This document shows positions 44,727 to 52,129 of a DNA stretch of 64,000 nt, in pieces. This DNA comes from Halostella salina (GTDB taxonomy: Archaea; Halobacteriota; Halobacteria; Halobacteriales; Natronoarchaeaceae): the NCBI RefSeq assembly GCF_003675855.1, contig NZ_RCIH01000004.1:186001-250000 (forward strand), in the 5' to 3' direction. The translations under genes and the position numbers were made by a program. A model generated the notes under the pieces. It worked only from the letters and a program-made list of their open reading frames with translations, ran no database searches and was not told where the DNA came from. The stretch's first letter is position 1, and every line of letters starts with the position of its first letter.

Positions 44727-45455
44727 TCAGTTACTACTCTCGGCTGTAGTGGCGGTCGCGTTCGCCGACACCTCGACGGTCGAGTCCTCGCGGATCGCCG
44801 CCCAGTCCGTGATCCCCGTGACGGTGCCGTTCGCCAGGTCGACGTCGACGCTGTATCGCAGGTCGCGGCGCTCGTCCGCGCTCGGCTGCCGGACCCTGAC
44901 GACCGCACGGTCCTCGACGTAGGACGGGTCGCGCTCGACGACGACCGCGTCGTCCCGGTCCTCGGCGGAGACGTTGCCGGTGAAGACGTACGTCTGGTTG
45001 CCGCTGCCGTTCGTGACGCCGTCCGCGTCGATGGTGACGTTGTAACTCCGCATCCGGTCGGCGGTCACCCGGTAGACCGGATCGACGCCGAGTTCGTACC
45101 CGTCCAGCCGGTCGAGTTTCGCACGGACGGTGGCGTTGCTTCGGGCGATCTCGACGGCGCGGTCGCGTTCGGCGGCCGAGAGCGGCCGCTCGGCTTCCGT
45201 CTCGACCGTGAAGCGGCCGGGCGCGGTCTCTTCGACCCGGATCGCGGTGACGTTCGCCGTGTTCTCGACGACCGTCACGTTCCCCGCGCCGTCCGAGAAC
45301 GTGACCGAATCGCCGGCGACGACGAACTCCCCGCTCGTGCCCCCGGCCCCGATCGGTTCGGTCACGCCGACCGCGGCTCCGACCCCCGCCAGCCCGACGC
45401 CGAGCGCGGCGAGACAGAGCAGGACAGCGAGGCGCACGCGGACGTGGCTTCCCAT
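44727..45455 (-). CDS. Exported protein of unknown function, PepSY-like (partner A of the membrane HTH)
   Basis: 242 residues. Signal peptide LAVLLCLAALGVGLAGVGAAVG, then an Asn/Thr-rich beta domain with many potential N-glycosylation sites (NATV, NVTI, NGSG, NQTY). The segment AERDRAVEIARSNATVRAKL ... DLRYSVDVDLANGTVTGI has the helix-strand-VDLxxGTVxxI rhythm of PepSY-like domains, as does the protein at 46383-46991. It lacks a C-terminal membrane anchor. Its promoter carries a ~46-bp element shared with that second protein. Divergent from the membrane HTH gene at 45601. Confidence 0.72.
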   Translation of the reverse strand: MGSHVRVRLAVLLCLAALGVGLAGVGAAVGVTEPIGAGGTSGEFVVAGDSVTFSDGAGNVTVVENTANVTAIRVEETAPGRFTVETEAERPLSAAERDRAVEIARSNATVRAKLDRLDGYELGVDPVYRVTADRMRSYNVTIDADGVTNGSGNQTYVFTGNVSAEDRDDAVVVERDPSYVEDRAVVRVRQPSADERRDLRYSVDVDLANGTVTGITDWAAIREDSTVEVSANATATTAESSN

Positions 45456-45484
45456 ACTGACGTGTTCGCTGCAAGCCCCAATAA

Positions 45485-45530
45485 CCGTTCATTGGAAACG
45501 CGTTCGGAAGCAGTTGGAAACGCGTTTCAC
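45485..45530 (-). promoter_or_regulatory. Conserved regulatory element, copy A
   Basis: Read on the minus strand from 45530, it runs GTGAAACGCGTTTCC ... GTTTCCAAT(G)AACGG and leads into the TATA box (GTTATTGG, about 27 bases before ATG 45455). It contains the perfect palindrome GAAACGCGTTTC and, on the plus strand, the 13-base direct repeat TTGGAAACGCGTT at 45492 and 45514 (22-base period, about two helical turns). Copy B at 46221-46265 matches over its whole length. Confidence 0.7.
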
Positions 45531-45600
45531 GGCGTTTCACGGCCGCTGCGGGCCGTATAGACCAACACACTGAAGTCCTATTCAGCGGATACGTTCGCGC

Positions 45601-46224
45601 ATGGACGCCCGAGCCCTCCGGACCGCCCACCTCGTTGCAGCCGCCGTCTTCGTCGCCGCCGTGCTCGTCCTCGCCGTGCAGTTGATCACGCCCTCTCCCG
45701 TTGTGGTGTCGGTCGGCGAGAGCGGCGCGGAGACGATGCAGGTCGGCCAGTACTTCACCTACGGCGAGGTAGCGGTCGTCGCCGCGGCGGCGCTGGCCGG
45801 CGGCGCGAGCGGGACGTACCTCGTGCTGGGCGGCCGAGACACCTCATCCGCGGATCCGCAACCGGCGAGCGCGCGTGACGGGACCGCGGGGCGGCCGGCC
45901 GCCACCGGCGGAGTCGACGCCAGCGACGACGTGTCCACCGCCCGTGACGGCGGAGACGACTCGCCCGACGACCAGCCTGTCGACCTCCGCGAACGCCGGG
46001 CGGAGACGCTCGACCGGCTGGCCGGCAACGAGGCGACCGTCTTCTCGAAGCTCCTCGATGCCGACGGGGAGATCCCACAGCGTGCGCTCGTCGAGGGGAC
46101 CGACCTCTCGAAGGCGACGGTCAGCCGCACGCTGGACAACCTCGAACACCGGGGGCTGGTCGAGCGCAAACGCAGCGGGATCGGCAACACGGTCCACCTG
46201 CTGGAGCGCAGATCGCGGCCGTGA
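45601..46224 (+). CDS. Membrane-anchored winged-helix transcriptional regulator
   Basis: 207 residues. Two hydrophobic segments near the N-terminus (HLVAAAVFVAAVLVLAVQL and VAVVAAAALAGGASGTYLVL), with a short extracytoplasmic loop between (SPVVVSVGESGAETMQVGQYFTYGE). Then an Asp/Ser linker and a C-terminal MarR-like winged helix (about 140-205: VFSKLLDADGEIPQRALVEGTDLSKATVSRTLDNLEHRGLVERKR). This layout would pass an envelope signal directly to DNA. It is flanked by two genes for exported proteins whose promoters share one element; it probably binds those sites. Confidence 0.85.
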   Translation: MDARALRTAHLVAAAVFVAAVLVLAVQLITPSPVVVSVGESGAETMQVGQYFTYGEVAVVAAAALAGGASGTYLVLGGRDTSSADPQPASARDGTAGRPAATGGVDASDDVSTARDGGDDSPDDQPVDLRERRAETLDRLAGNEATVFSKLLDADGEIPQRALVEGTDLSKATVSRTLDNLEHRGLVERKRSGIGNTVHLLERRSRP

Positions 46225-46265
46225 AACGGTTCCGAACCGGTTCCTGAGGGGTTTCCAATAAACGG
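46221..46265 (+). promoter_or_regulatory. Conserved regulatory element, copy B
   Basis: Begins at the stop codon of the membrane HTH gene: GTGAAACGGTTCC, a CGGTTC-C-GAACCG palindrome (46226-46238), then GTTTCCAAT(A)AACGG and a TATA-like tail. It lies upstream of the exported protein at 46383, leaving a leader of roughly 80-90 bases. It aligns with copy A over about 45 bases, and the 30-base core at 46250-46279 matches 24 of 30 positions. Confidence 0.65.
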
Positions 46266-46382
46266 CTTTGAGGGCTTTCGCACAACGGTGTACCGCGGCG
46301 AACGGGGCGACGGTGGCGCTGGTCCCCGCCGAACCCGCGCGGACGAATCGTCACCGTCGCCCCGGCAGCCGCCACGACACCC

Positions 46383-46991
46383 ATGCAACGACAGCTACTC
46401 ACCGTCGCGGTCGCGGCGCTGCTCGCGTTCGGCGCGGGCGGCGTCGCCGCCGCGGCACCGACGAGTCCGCAGCCGGCACCCGGCGACGGGTCGGCCGCGG
46501 ACGTCGCACAGCCCTCCAACCACACCGTCGAAGTCGTCGACCCGGACGACGAACTGAGCGATCGGGACGTCGAGCGTGCGTGGCGAACCGCCTGGGACCA
46601 CGACGCGGTCCGGGACCACTTCGACGGCGGTCCGGTTCACTTCCACGTCGAGGCCGTCGACGGCGACCTCGAAGTGTACGTCGCGCCCGACGAGGGCGCG
46701 CCGCCCGAGGTCGTCGCCGACGTGGCTCTCGACGACGGCACCGTGACCGAGGTCGAGGAACTGAACAACGTCCGGACGGCGTCGGAGTCGGAGACGAAAC
46801 AGCTCCCCGCCGTCGACCTGTTGGACGGTGAGACGACTACCCTCACGCTCGGGAACGTCTCGACCGTCGAGGTCGAGGAGGTCGACCGGTCGGTCACCCT
46901 CACGCCGGTCGAGGCGACCGACGAGCTCGACGTCTCGGTGACCAACGGGACGGTCGACGAAGTCTTCACGGTCAACGCCACCGAGGCGTAA
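46383..46991 (+). CDS. Exported protein of unknown function, PepSY-like (partner B of the membrane HTH)
   Basis: 202 residues. Signal peptide QLLTVAVAALLAFGAGGVAAAA, then an acidic mature part. The stretch LSDRDVERAWRTAWDHDAVRDHFDGGPVHFHVEAVDGDLEVYV ... VVADVALDDGTVTEVEE has a helix, beta strands and a final V-DVALDDGTVTEV strand, the same rhythm as in the protein at 44727-45455. No membrane anchor at the C-terminus. Shares a promoter element with that protein. Ends in a convergent region with an 8-bp-stem hairpin. Confidence 0.72.
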   Translation: MQRQLLTVAVAALLAFGAGGVAAAAPTSPQPAPGDGSAADVAQPSNHTVEVVDPDDELSDRDVERAWRTAWDHDAVRDHFDGGPVHFHVEAVDGDLEVYVAPDEGAPPEVVADVALDDGTVTEVEELNNVRTASESETKQLPAVDLLDGETTTLTLGNVSTVEVEEVDRSVTLTPVEATDELDVSVTNGTVDEVFTVNATEA

Positions 46992-47071
46992 GCGACCCGG
47001 TTCCCCCGCTTCCGCATCGGTTCGGCTCCCCACAGGGAGCGACCGCACCCGGTTGAGGCCTCGTCGAACGC

Positions 47072-47090
47072 CGTGAAGCATAGCTTCACG
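47072..47090. terminator. Hairpin between convergent genes
   Basis: CGTGAAGC - ATA - GCTTCACG, a perfect 8-bp stem in the 150-base region where the exported protein gene and the FAD reductase gene converge. No T-tract follows directly. Plausible bidirectional terminator or mRNA-end stabiliser. Confidence 0.4.
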
Positions 47091-47141
47091 TGTTTGACTT
47101 CGATTACGCCTCGTCAAACGCCGACGGACGAGCAGCGCCCC

Positions 47142-48071
47142 TCAGGACTGGGCGTCCGCGTCGGTCTCGGCGACGTAGTTTCGTAGCGCCTCGTCGTCGA
47201 CGGCGTCGAGCACGCGCTCGGTGCCGAGCACCTCGACCAGCTTGCGGACGCCCCGGTCGGAACGGGCCTCGATTTCGGACTCGGACCGCCGGGTCCCGAA
47301 CGCCCGGTCGATGTACGCCTCCCGGAGTTCAATGAACCGGTCGTCGTCCAGGTCGTGGTCGTCGCCGACCTCGTTCTCGAACCACTCGCGCCACCGGTCG
47401 CGGTCGTCCCACTCCCCGGAGAACTCCGTCTCCGGGCGGAGCCAGTCGTAGTGCGGGGCGACGCCCTCGGGGAACCCGCGCTCCCGCCGGCGGTCCTCGA
47501 TCAGACACCGGGCGACGTGGCCCCCGTTGCCGGCGGCGACGACCGCCTGCGCGCTCCGCTGGCCGGCCGGCGACGCGACGTACAGCCCCGCGACCGGCGT
47601 CCGGCCGTCCGCGTCCGGGTAGTCGGGGTCGAAGCGCTCCTCGACCTCGCCGTGGTGCTCCTGCTGCTCGAACATCGTCGGCTCGTCAAGCGCCCGGAGG
47701 TAGGAGCCGTCGTACCACGCGGCCGCGACGACGTAGTCGGCCACGACTCGGCGTCCCTCGTCGGTTTCGACCGTGAACCGCGCGTCGCCGTCCGCTCGCT
47801 CGACCGACTCGACGAGCTCCGGGACGACGGTACTGCCGACTTCCTCGACGTGGGCGTGCATCAGCTCCTGGAACGCGTCCACGTCGACGCCCGCCGGGAA
47901 GCCGAGGTAGTTCTCCAGGTACGCACACCGCGGCAACGCCGCGTTTCCGCGGTCGAACACGACCGTGTCCAGCCCGTACCGGGCGGTGAACACGCCGGCC
48001 GAGCAGCCGGCCGGGCCGCCGCCGACGATAACGACGTCGTGGTCCGCGTCGTGTGACTGTCGGTCGTCCAT
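47142..48071 (-). CDS. FAD-dependent oxidoreductase (thioredoxin-reductase-like), iron-regulated
   Basis: 309 residues. N-terminal FAD-binding VVIVGGGPAGCSAGVFTARYGLDTVVFDRG and a second FAD site in GLYVASPAGQRSAQAVVAAGNGGHVA. It lacks the redox CxxC of thioredoxin reductase. The C-terminal third is hydrophilic and Asp-rich. The gene starts 6 bases after the siderophore-binding lipoprotein gene and shares its iron-box promoter. Inferred role: reduction of ferric chelates or recycling of the siderophore after uptake. Confidence 0.82.
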   Translation of the reverse strand: MDDRQSHDADHDVVIVGGGPAGCSAGVFTARYGLDTVVFDRGNAALPRCAYLENYLGFPAGVDVDAFQELMHAHVEEVGSTVVPELVESVERADGDARFTVETDEGRRVVADYVVAAAWYDGSYLRALDEPTMFEQQEHHGEVEERFDPDYPDADGRTPVAGLYVASPAGQRSAQAVVAAGNGGHVARCLIEDRRRERGFPEGVAPHYDWLRPETEFSGEWDDRDRWREWFENEVGDDHDLDDDRFIELREAYIDRAFGTRRSESEIEARSDRGVRKLVEVLGTERVLDAVDDEALRNYVAETDADAQS

Positions 48072-48077
48072 CGCGGA

Positions 48078-49220
48078 TCAGAACTCCCCGGTGACGATGT
48101 CTGCGACGCGCTGGCGGTCGAACAGCTGTTCCCCGCCGAACTCGTCGGGGTAGAGGCTCCCGGCGATCCGCTCGGTCTGGAACAGGTTGATGATCGGTCC
48201 CTGATAGGTCATCCCGCCGTAGACGACATCGTCGTTCCGGACCGCCCGCAGTTCGCTCGCCACGTCGTGGTTCCGCATGTGCGACACGAAGTCGGCCTCG
48301 AACCCCGCCTCGGTCACCTCGCCCTGCTGGCGGATGGCGATCACGTCCGGGTCGACCTCCAGCAGCGTCTCGTAGTCGATCGTCCCGCGGCTGGCGTGGA
48401 AGTCCGCCACGTCGCTCTCGGCCAGCGCGCGGTCGACTCCGAGGTCCCGCCAGTGCTTGGACTGGGTGCCCGAACCGATGACGTAGGGGTAGAACGCCTC
48501 CGGCGGGACGGATTTGGGGAACAGCACCGCGACGCTGGGCCGTTCGTCCGGAAGCCGGGAGTCCACGTCCGAGAGCACCTCGTCGTGCAGTTCGGCGAAC
48601 GCCTCGTAGCGTTCTTGCTCCTGGAACACCTGGGCCACCTTCTCGAACGCCTCGTACAGCGTGTACTGCTCGTAGTCGTGCCACCCGTAGCTCCCCGAGA
48701 ACACCGTGTTGCCGACGAAGGGGGCGACCCGCGAGCCGACCGTATCGACGTCATCCCGGTCCCACTGGATCCGGTTTATCATGAAGTTCGGGTCGATGAG
48801 GTGGACGTCGGCGTCGATGTCGTAGAACAGTTCCCTGTCGGTGCCGTCCTGCCAGAGCTGCGTGAGTTCGCCCTTGTCCACGGAGACGCCGGGCAGTTCG
48901 TCGTAGTGGTGCGAGCCGAAGCGGCGGCGGATCCCGATCGCTTCGAGGCCGTCGGCCTGCCCGAGCGCGACGCCCATGTCGGCGTAGTCGCCAGTGTAGG
49001 GGAACCAGGTCTCCGGCGGTTCGTCGAACTCGACGGTGCCGACCGGCTCCATCGTCACGGAGTGCGGACCGGTGTCCTCGCCCGTCGCCGTCGATCCATC
49101 GTCCCCCGTCGGGTCGTCGTCGGTACCGCTGTACGACGTGCAGCCGGCCGTCGCGCCGCCGGCCACGGCGGCGGCAGTCGCCCGGAGCGTGTCGCGTCGC
49201 GTCAGATCGCGTTCGACCAT
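48078..49220 (-). CDS. Ferric siderophore ABC transporter substrate-binding lipoprotein
   Basis: 380 residues. Begins with a Tat-type signal (TRRDTLRATAAAVAGG) and a lipobox ending at the Cys of TAGC. The mature part has the periplasmic-binding-protein pattern of the FepB/BtuF class: WFPYTGDYADMGVALG, ... DVHLIDPNFM, VAPFVGNTVFSG, LLEVDPDVIAI. No permease or ATPase gene lies nearby, so it must work with a transporter encoded elsewhere. Directly downstream of a DtxR-type iron box. First gene of a two-gene operon with the FAD reductase. Confidence 0.88.
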   Translation of the reverse strand: MVERDLTRRDTLRATAAAVAGGATAGCTSYSGTDDDPTGDDGSTATGEDTGPHSVTMEPVGTVEFDEPPETWFPYTGDYADMGVALGQADGLEAIGIRRRFGSHHYDELPGVSVDKGELTQLWQDGTDRELFYDIDADVHLIDPNFMINRIQWDRDDVDTVGSRVAPFVGNTVFSGSYGWHDYEQYTLYEAFEKVAQVFQEQERYEAFAELHDEVLSDVDSRLPDERPSVAVLFPKSVPPEAFYPYVIGSGTQSKHWRDLGVDRALAESDVADFHASRGTIDYETLLEVDPDVIAIRQQGEVTEAGFEADFVSHMRNHDVASELRAVRNDDVVYGGMTYQGPIINLFQTERIAGSLYPDEFGGEQLFDRQRVADIVTGEF

Positions 49221-49221
49221 G

Positions 49222-49241
49222 TTTTTAGGCTCACCTAAAAA
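49222..49241. promoter_or_regulatory. DtxR/Idr-type iron box
   Basis: TTTTTAGG - CTCA - CCTAAAAA, a perfect 8-bp-arm inverted repeat ending one base before the ATG at 49220. The core TTAGGxxxxCCTAA matches the half-sites recognised by DtxR-family iron regulators, which haloarchaea use. It covers the presumed transcription start, with the TATA-like element just upstream, so binding of the iron-loaded repressor would block initiation. Confidence 0.8.
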
Positions 49242-49357
49242 CTGAAAAGCCTTCCGGAACGCCGCCGTTCGACACGGTACAGCGGCAGAACGCGGTATTC
49301 GGCTGTGGAGGGCGCTTCGCTACGCTTCGTCGAACGTGTCGAATCGAAGATTCGCCG

Positions 49358-49388
49358 GTTCGACGCGGCTTACGGAGCCGCGTCGAAC
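49358..49388 (-). terminator. Hairpin spanning the gluconate dehydratase stop codon
   Basis: GTTCGACGCGGCT - TACGG - AGCCGCGTCGAAC: a perfect 13-bp stem. On the minus strand one arm encodes the last residues (Phe-Asp-Ala-Ala) and the TAA stop begins in the loop. No long T-tract follows. A second small hairpin (CGAATC-GAA-GATTCG, 49340-49354) comes next. May terminate or protect the mRNA end. Confidence 0.5.
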
Positions 49389-50611
49389 AACGTCTCGCCC
49401 TCGACCATGTGCTCCTCGACGGTGTCGAGGTCGAGCGTCAGGCCGAGACCGGGCTTTTCGGGGATCTCGATGTAGCCGTCCTCGATGACCGTCTCCTCGA
49501 CGAGGTCCGACCACCAGCCGAGCTCGTAGGAGTGGTACTCGACGGCCAGCGAGTTCGGGACGGCCGTGCCGACGTGGGCCGAGGCCATCGTGGCGATCGG
49601 CGAGGAGACGTTGTGCATCGCGACCGGGATGTAGTACTGGTTCGCAACGTCGGCGACCTTTCGGGTCTCGCGCATGCCGCCGACCTTCGGGAGGTCGGGC
49701 GCGATGATGTCGACCGCCTGGTCCTCGATCAGGCGGCGCTCCTCGGTGACGCGGTAGCGGTTCTCGCCGACGGTGATCGGCGTCGTCGTGGACTTCGTGA
49801 CCTCCTCCTGCACTTCGAGGTTCTCCGGCGGCACGGGGTCCTCGAGCCACCACACGTCGTAGTCCTCGATCGCCTCGGCGAGGCGCTTGGCGCTGCCGCC
49901 CGAGAACGTCCAGTGGCAGTCGAACGCCACGTCGGCGCGGTCCTTCACGCGCTCGGTCACCTTCTCGACGATCTCCGCCTTGTGGCGGATCTCGCCGGGA
50001 CGGAGGTGGCGGTTCGCGCGGTCCTTCTCGAAGCCGCTCGGCACGTCGAGGTCGAACTTCAGGGCGTCGTACCCCAGTTCCTCGACGACGCGCTCGGCCT
50101 CGTCGGCGCAGGCGTCCGGGTCGGCCTCCTCCTCGGTGTGGCAGTCACAGTAGACGCGCACCTCGTCGCGGTACTTGCCGCCGAGCAGCTGGTAGGCCGG
50201 CACCTCCAGGATCTTGCCCGCGAGGTCGTGCAGCGCCACCTCGATGCCGGCGATGGCCGAGACGGTGACGCCCTCGACGGAGCCCTCGCCGGACATCTTC
50301 TGGATGAGATGCTCGTAGAGGCGGTCGATGTCGAGCGGGTTCTCGCCGATCACGAACGGCGCCATCCGCTCGATGAGTTCGGGGACGCCCGCGCCCCAGT
50401 ACGCTTCGCCGGTGCCGACGACGCCGGCGTCCGTGTAGATCCGGACGAGCGTCCACGGGAAGTTCCCGTCGACCATCGTCGTCTGAACGTCCGTGATCTC
50501 CACGTCGCGGCCGCCGCCGCGCTCGCGCGTGGCGTCCATCGTCTCCGCCGACAGCTCCCGCATCGTGTACTCCGCGTTGGGGTCGTGCAGGTCCGAGTAA
50601 TCGATGCCCAT
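49370..50611 (-). CDS. gnaD: D-gluconate dehydratase (enolase superfamily), Entner-Doudoroff pathway
   Basis: 413 residues from ATG 50611 (MGIDYSDLHDPNAEYTMREL); the TATA-like CTTTACTG 28 bases upstream favours this start over ATG 50629. Mandelate-racemase/enolase-type protein: capping domain (~1-165), then the barrel with metal ligands in VAFDCHWTF, WWLEDPVPPEN and TVGENRYR, and the base His in AMHNVSSPIA. It closely recalls the haloarchaeal gluconate dehydratase that forms 2-keto-3-deoxygluconate. Nearby glucose dehydrogenase and GfcR support this. A related sugar-acid dehydratase cannot be excluded. Confidence 0.85.
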   Translation of the reverse strand: MGIDYSDLHDPNAEYTMRELSAETMDATRERGGGRDVEITDVQTTMVDGNFPWTLVRIYTDAGVVGTGEAYWGAGVPELIERMAPFVIGENPLDIDRLYEHLIQKMSGEGSVEGVTVSAIAGIEVALHDLAGKILEVPAYQLLGGKYRDEVRVYCDCHTEEEADPDACADEAERVVEELGYDALKFDLDVPSGFEKDRANRHLRPGEIRHKAEIVEKVTERVKDRADVAFDCHWTFSGGSAKRLAEAIEDYDVWWLEDPVPPENLEVQEEVTKSTTTPITVGENRYRVTEERRLIEDQAVDIIAPDLPKVGGMRETRKVADVANQYYIPVAMHNVSSPIATMASAHVGTAVPNSLAVEYHSYELGWWSDLVEETVIEDGYIEIPEKPGLGLTLDLDTVEEHMVEGETLFDAAP

Positions 50612-50633
50612 GATAGCCAATTCACTCACTCCA

Positions 50634-50642
50634 CAGTAAAGC
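50634..50642 (-). promoter_or_regulatory. Gluconate dehydratase TATA box
   Basis: GCTTTACTG on the minus strand, centred 28 bases upstream of ATG 50611. It would be too close (about 10 bases) to serve ATG 50629, which decides the start. Confidence 0.55.
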
Positions 50643-50699
50643 TTTGAGATACCGTTCGGGGGTGAGAGACTTCCCGCGATGCCGAAAATACTGCCGGCG

Positions 50700-51974
50700 C
50701 TACGCCCGCCCGTCGAGCGCGGCGAGCCGGTTCAGCGCGTACGCGACGCGGAGCATTTCGGCGCTTTTCCCGCGGTCGAACACGAGTTCGTCGGTCGAGA
50801 GGACGTGGTCGAGCGTGTCCCGCGAGGCGTGCTCCGGCGCGGCGGCGATCCCGGCGTCGTTCGCCTCGGCCCACTCCATCACGCGCAGGTCGCTCTTGCT
50901 GTCGCCCATCACCAGCGCGAACGGGTCGTCGATGCCGAGCACGTCGTAGGCCGCCTCGACGCCGGCCACCTTGTTCAGTTCGAGGCTGCCGATCTCGGCG
51001 GCGTCGGCCTCGTAGTACGCCACGTCGATGCGCTCGAACACGTCGGCGACGGCCTCGGGCACGTCGTCGGCATCGAGCGTCGGGAACTCGCCCTGCCGTT
51101 CGAGGACGCCCCGGATCTCCGGGTCCTGGGCGGCGTAGAAGGCGCGTGCCCACTCGCCGGCGTCGGCGGCGTCGCCCTCAGTATCGCCGTCATCCGGCAC
51201 TACCTCGCAGGCGACGGCGTCCCCGAGCAGGTCGAGTTCGTACACCAGCCCGTCGTCGATCACGTCGCGGGCCTCCGTGCTTCCGATCTCGAAGTTGGGC
51301 TTGAGCGTGACGTTGAACTCGTTGCCCTGGAGGTGGCAGCCGTGTCGGAGGTGTTCCGGCGCGTCCGGCAGGATCCGCGAGCGTACCGCGTCGAACACGG
51401 CGACGATCTCCGGGTCCAGGTTCTCGTACAGCAACTGCTTGGTGTCGGCCCCGTGGCCGGGCGTGAACACGCCGGTCCCCGCCTCGTACACGATGCTCAG
51501 GTCCCCGGAGTGGACGATCTCCGAGCCGAGTCCCTGGATCATGAACCCCTTGACGTTCTCCAGCGTCTGGCCCGTACAGATGACGATCGGCACGCCCGCC
51601 TCGTGGAGTTCGGTCAGCAGGTGGAGCGTTTCTCGTGGGATCTCGTTGTCGGTGCTGCCGGCCGAGCGGAGCGTCTCGTCCACGTCGAGCACGAGGGCGT
51701 TCACGGCCCGCCCGTACTTCGTGTGGAGGTCGAGCGCGGTGAACGCCTGGTCGCGGGTCGCGTGGCTGGCGACCTCCGCGAACGTTTCGCCCGCGGCGAA
51801 CCCCTCCCGGATCTCGTCTTTCCGGTCGGCGAGTTCGTCGCTGGCGTTCTGCCAGTGTTCCAGGGCGACCCGCGAGTCGACCGGGGGGAACACGTCGACG
51901 AACTCCTGGTACTCGCGGAGCGTCGCCGCGTCGAACTCGTCGTACAGCCGATACAGCAGGTCGTACCGTTCCAT
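50700..51974 (-). CDS. HAD superfamily hydrolase in the Entner-Doudoroff cluster
   Basis: 424 residues. An N-terminal helical extension (~1-90) precedes a HAD phosphatase core: motif I VLDVDETLRS (DxDxT), VICTGQTLENVKG, and motif IV FALVMGDSKSDLRVMEWA. The large insert between (about 160-330) is a Cof-type cap. Expected to dephosphorylate a small sugar or sugar-acid phosphate. Lying between gluconate dehydratase and the divergent glucose dehydrogenase, it may act on a glycolytic intermediate; no substrate can be named. TATA-like GCTTATGA is 28 bases upstream of the ATG. Confidence 0.8.
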   Translation of the reverse strand: MERYDLLYRLYDEFDAATLREYQEFVDVFPPVDSRVALEHWQNASDELADRKDEIREGFAAGETFAEVASHATRDQAFTALDLHTKYGRAVNALVLDVDETLRSAGSTDNEIPRETLHLLTELHEAGVPIVICTGQTLENVKGFMIQGLGSEIVHSGDLSIVYEAGTGVFTPGHGADTKQLLYENLDPEIVAVFDAVRSRILPDAPEHLRHGCHLQGNEFNVTLKPNFEIGSTEARDVIDDGLVYELDLLGDAVACEVVPDDGDTEGDAADAGEWARAFYAAQDPEIRGVLERQGEFPTLDADDVPEAVADVFERIDVAYYEADAAEIGSLELNKVAGVEAAYDVLGIDDPFALVMGDSKSDLRVMEWAEANDAGIAAAPEHASRDTLDHVLSTDELVFDRGKSAEMLRVAYALNRLAALDGRA

Positions 51975-52092
51975 ACCCGAAGGCGTCGCGGGAGCGTCAT
52001 AAGCGTGGCCGAAGGCGCAACGAGGCGACGCCCGGCGATGCGGGGACGCTGCCGGTCAGTTGCCCGAGCACGAGAGTGTTTACTCAATGTAG

Positions 52093-52099
52093 AATAAAT
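52093..52099 (+). promoter_or_regulatory. Glucose dehydrogenase TATA box
   Basis: AATAAAT about 34 bases before ATG 52130, within an unusually AT-rich promoter (about 52078-52105) for this genome. The bases just upstream (TGTTTACTCAATGTAG) are a candidate activator site for GfcR, encoded two genes downstream; this is a guess from context. Confidence 0.5.
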
Positions 52100-52129
52100 C
52101 TTTTGCACCCCCGGTGTGTTGGCACGCTC

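Noticed and set aside
46268-46831. 188-codon frame from a TTG overlapping the exported protein gene
   Set aside because: Arg-rich out-of-frame reading; the 46383 frame has a signal peptide and acidic haloarchaeal composition.
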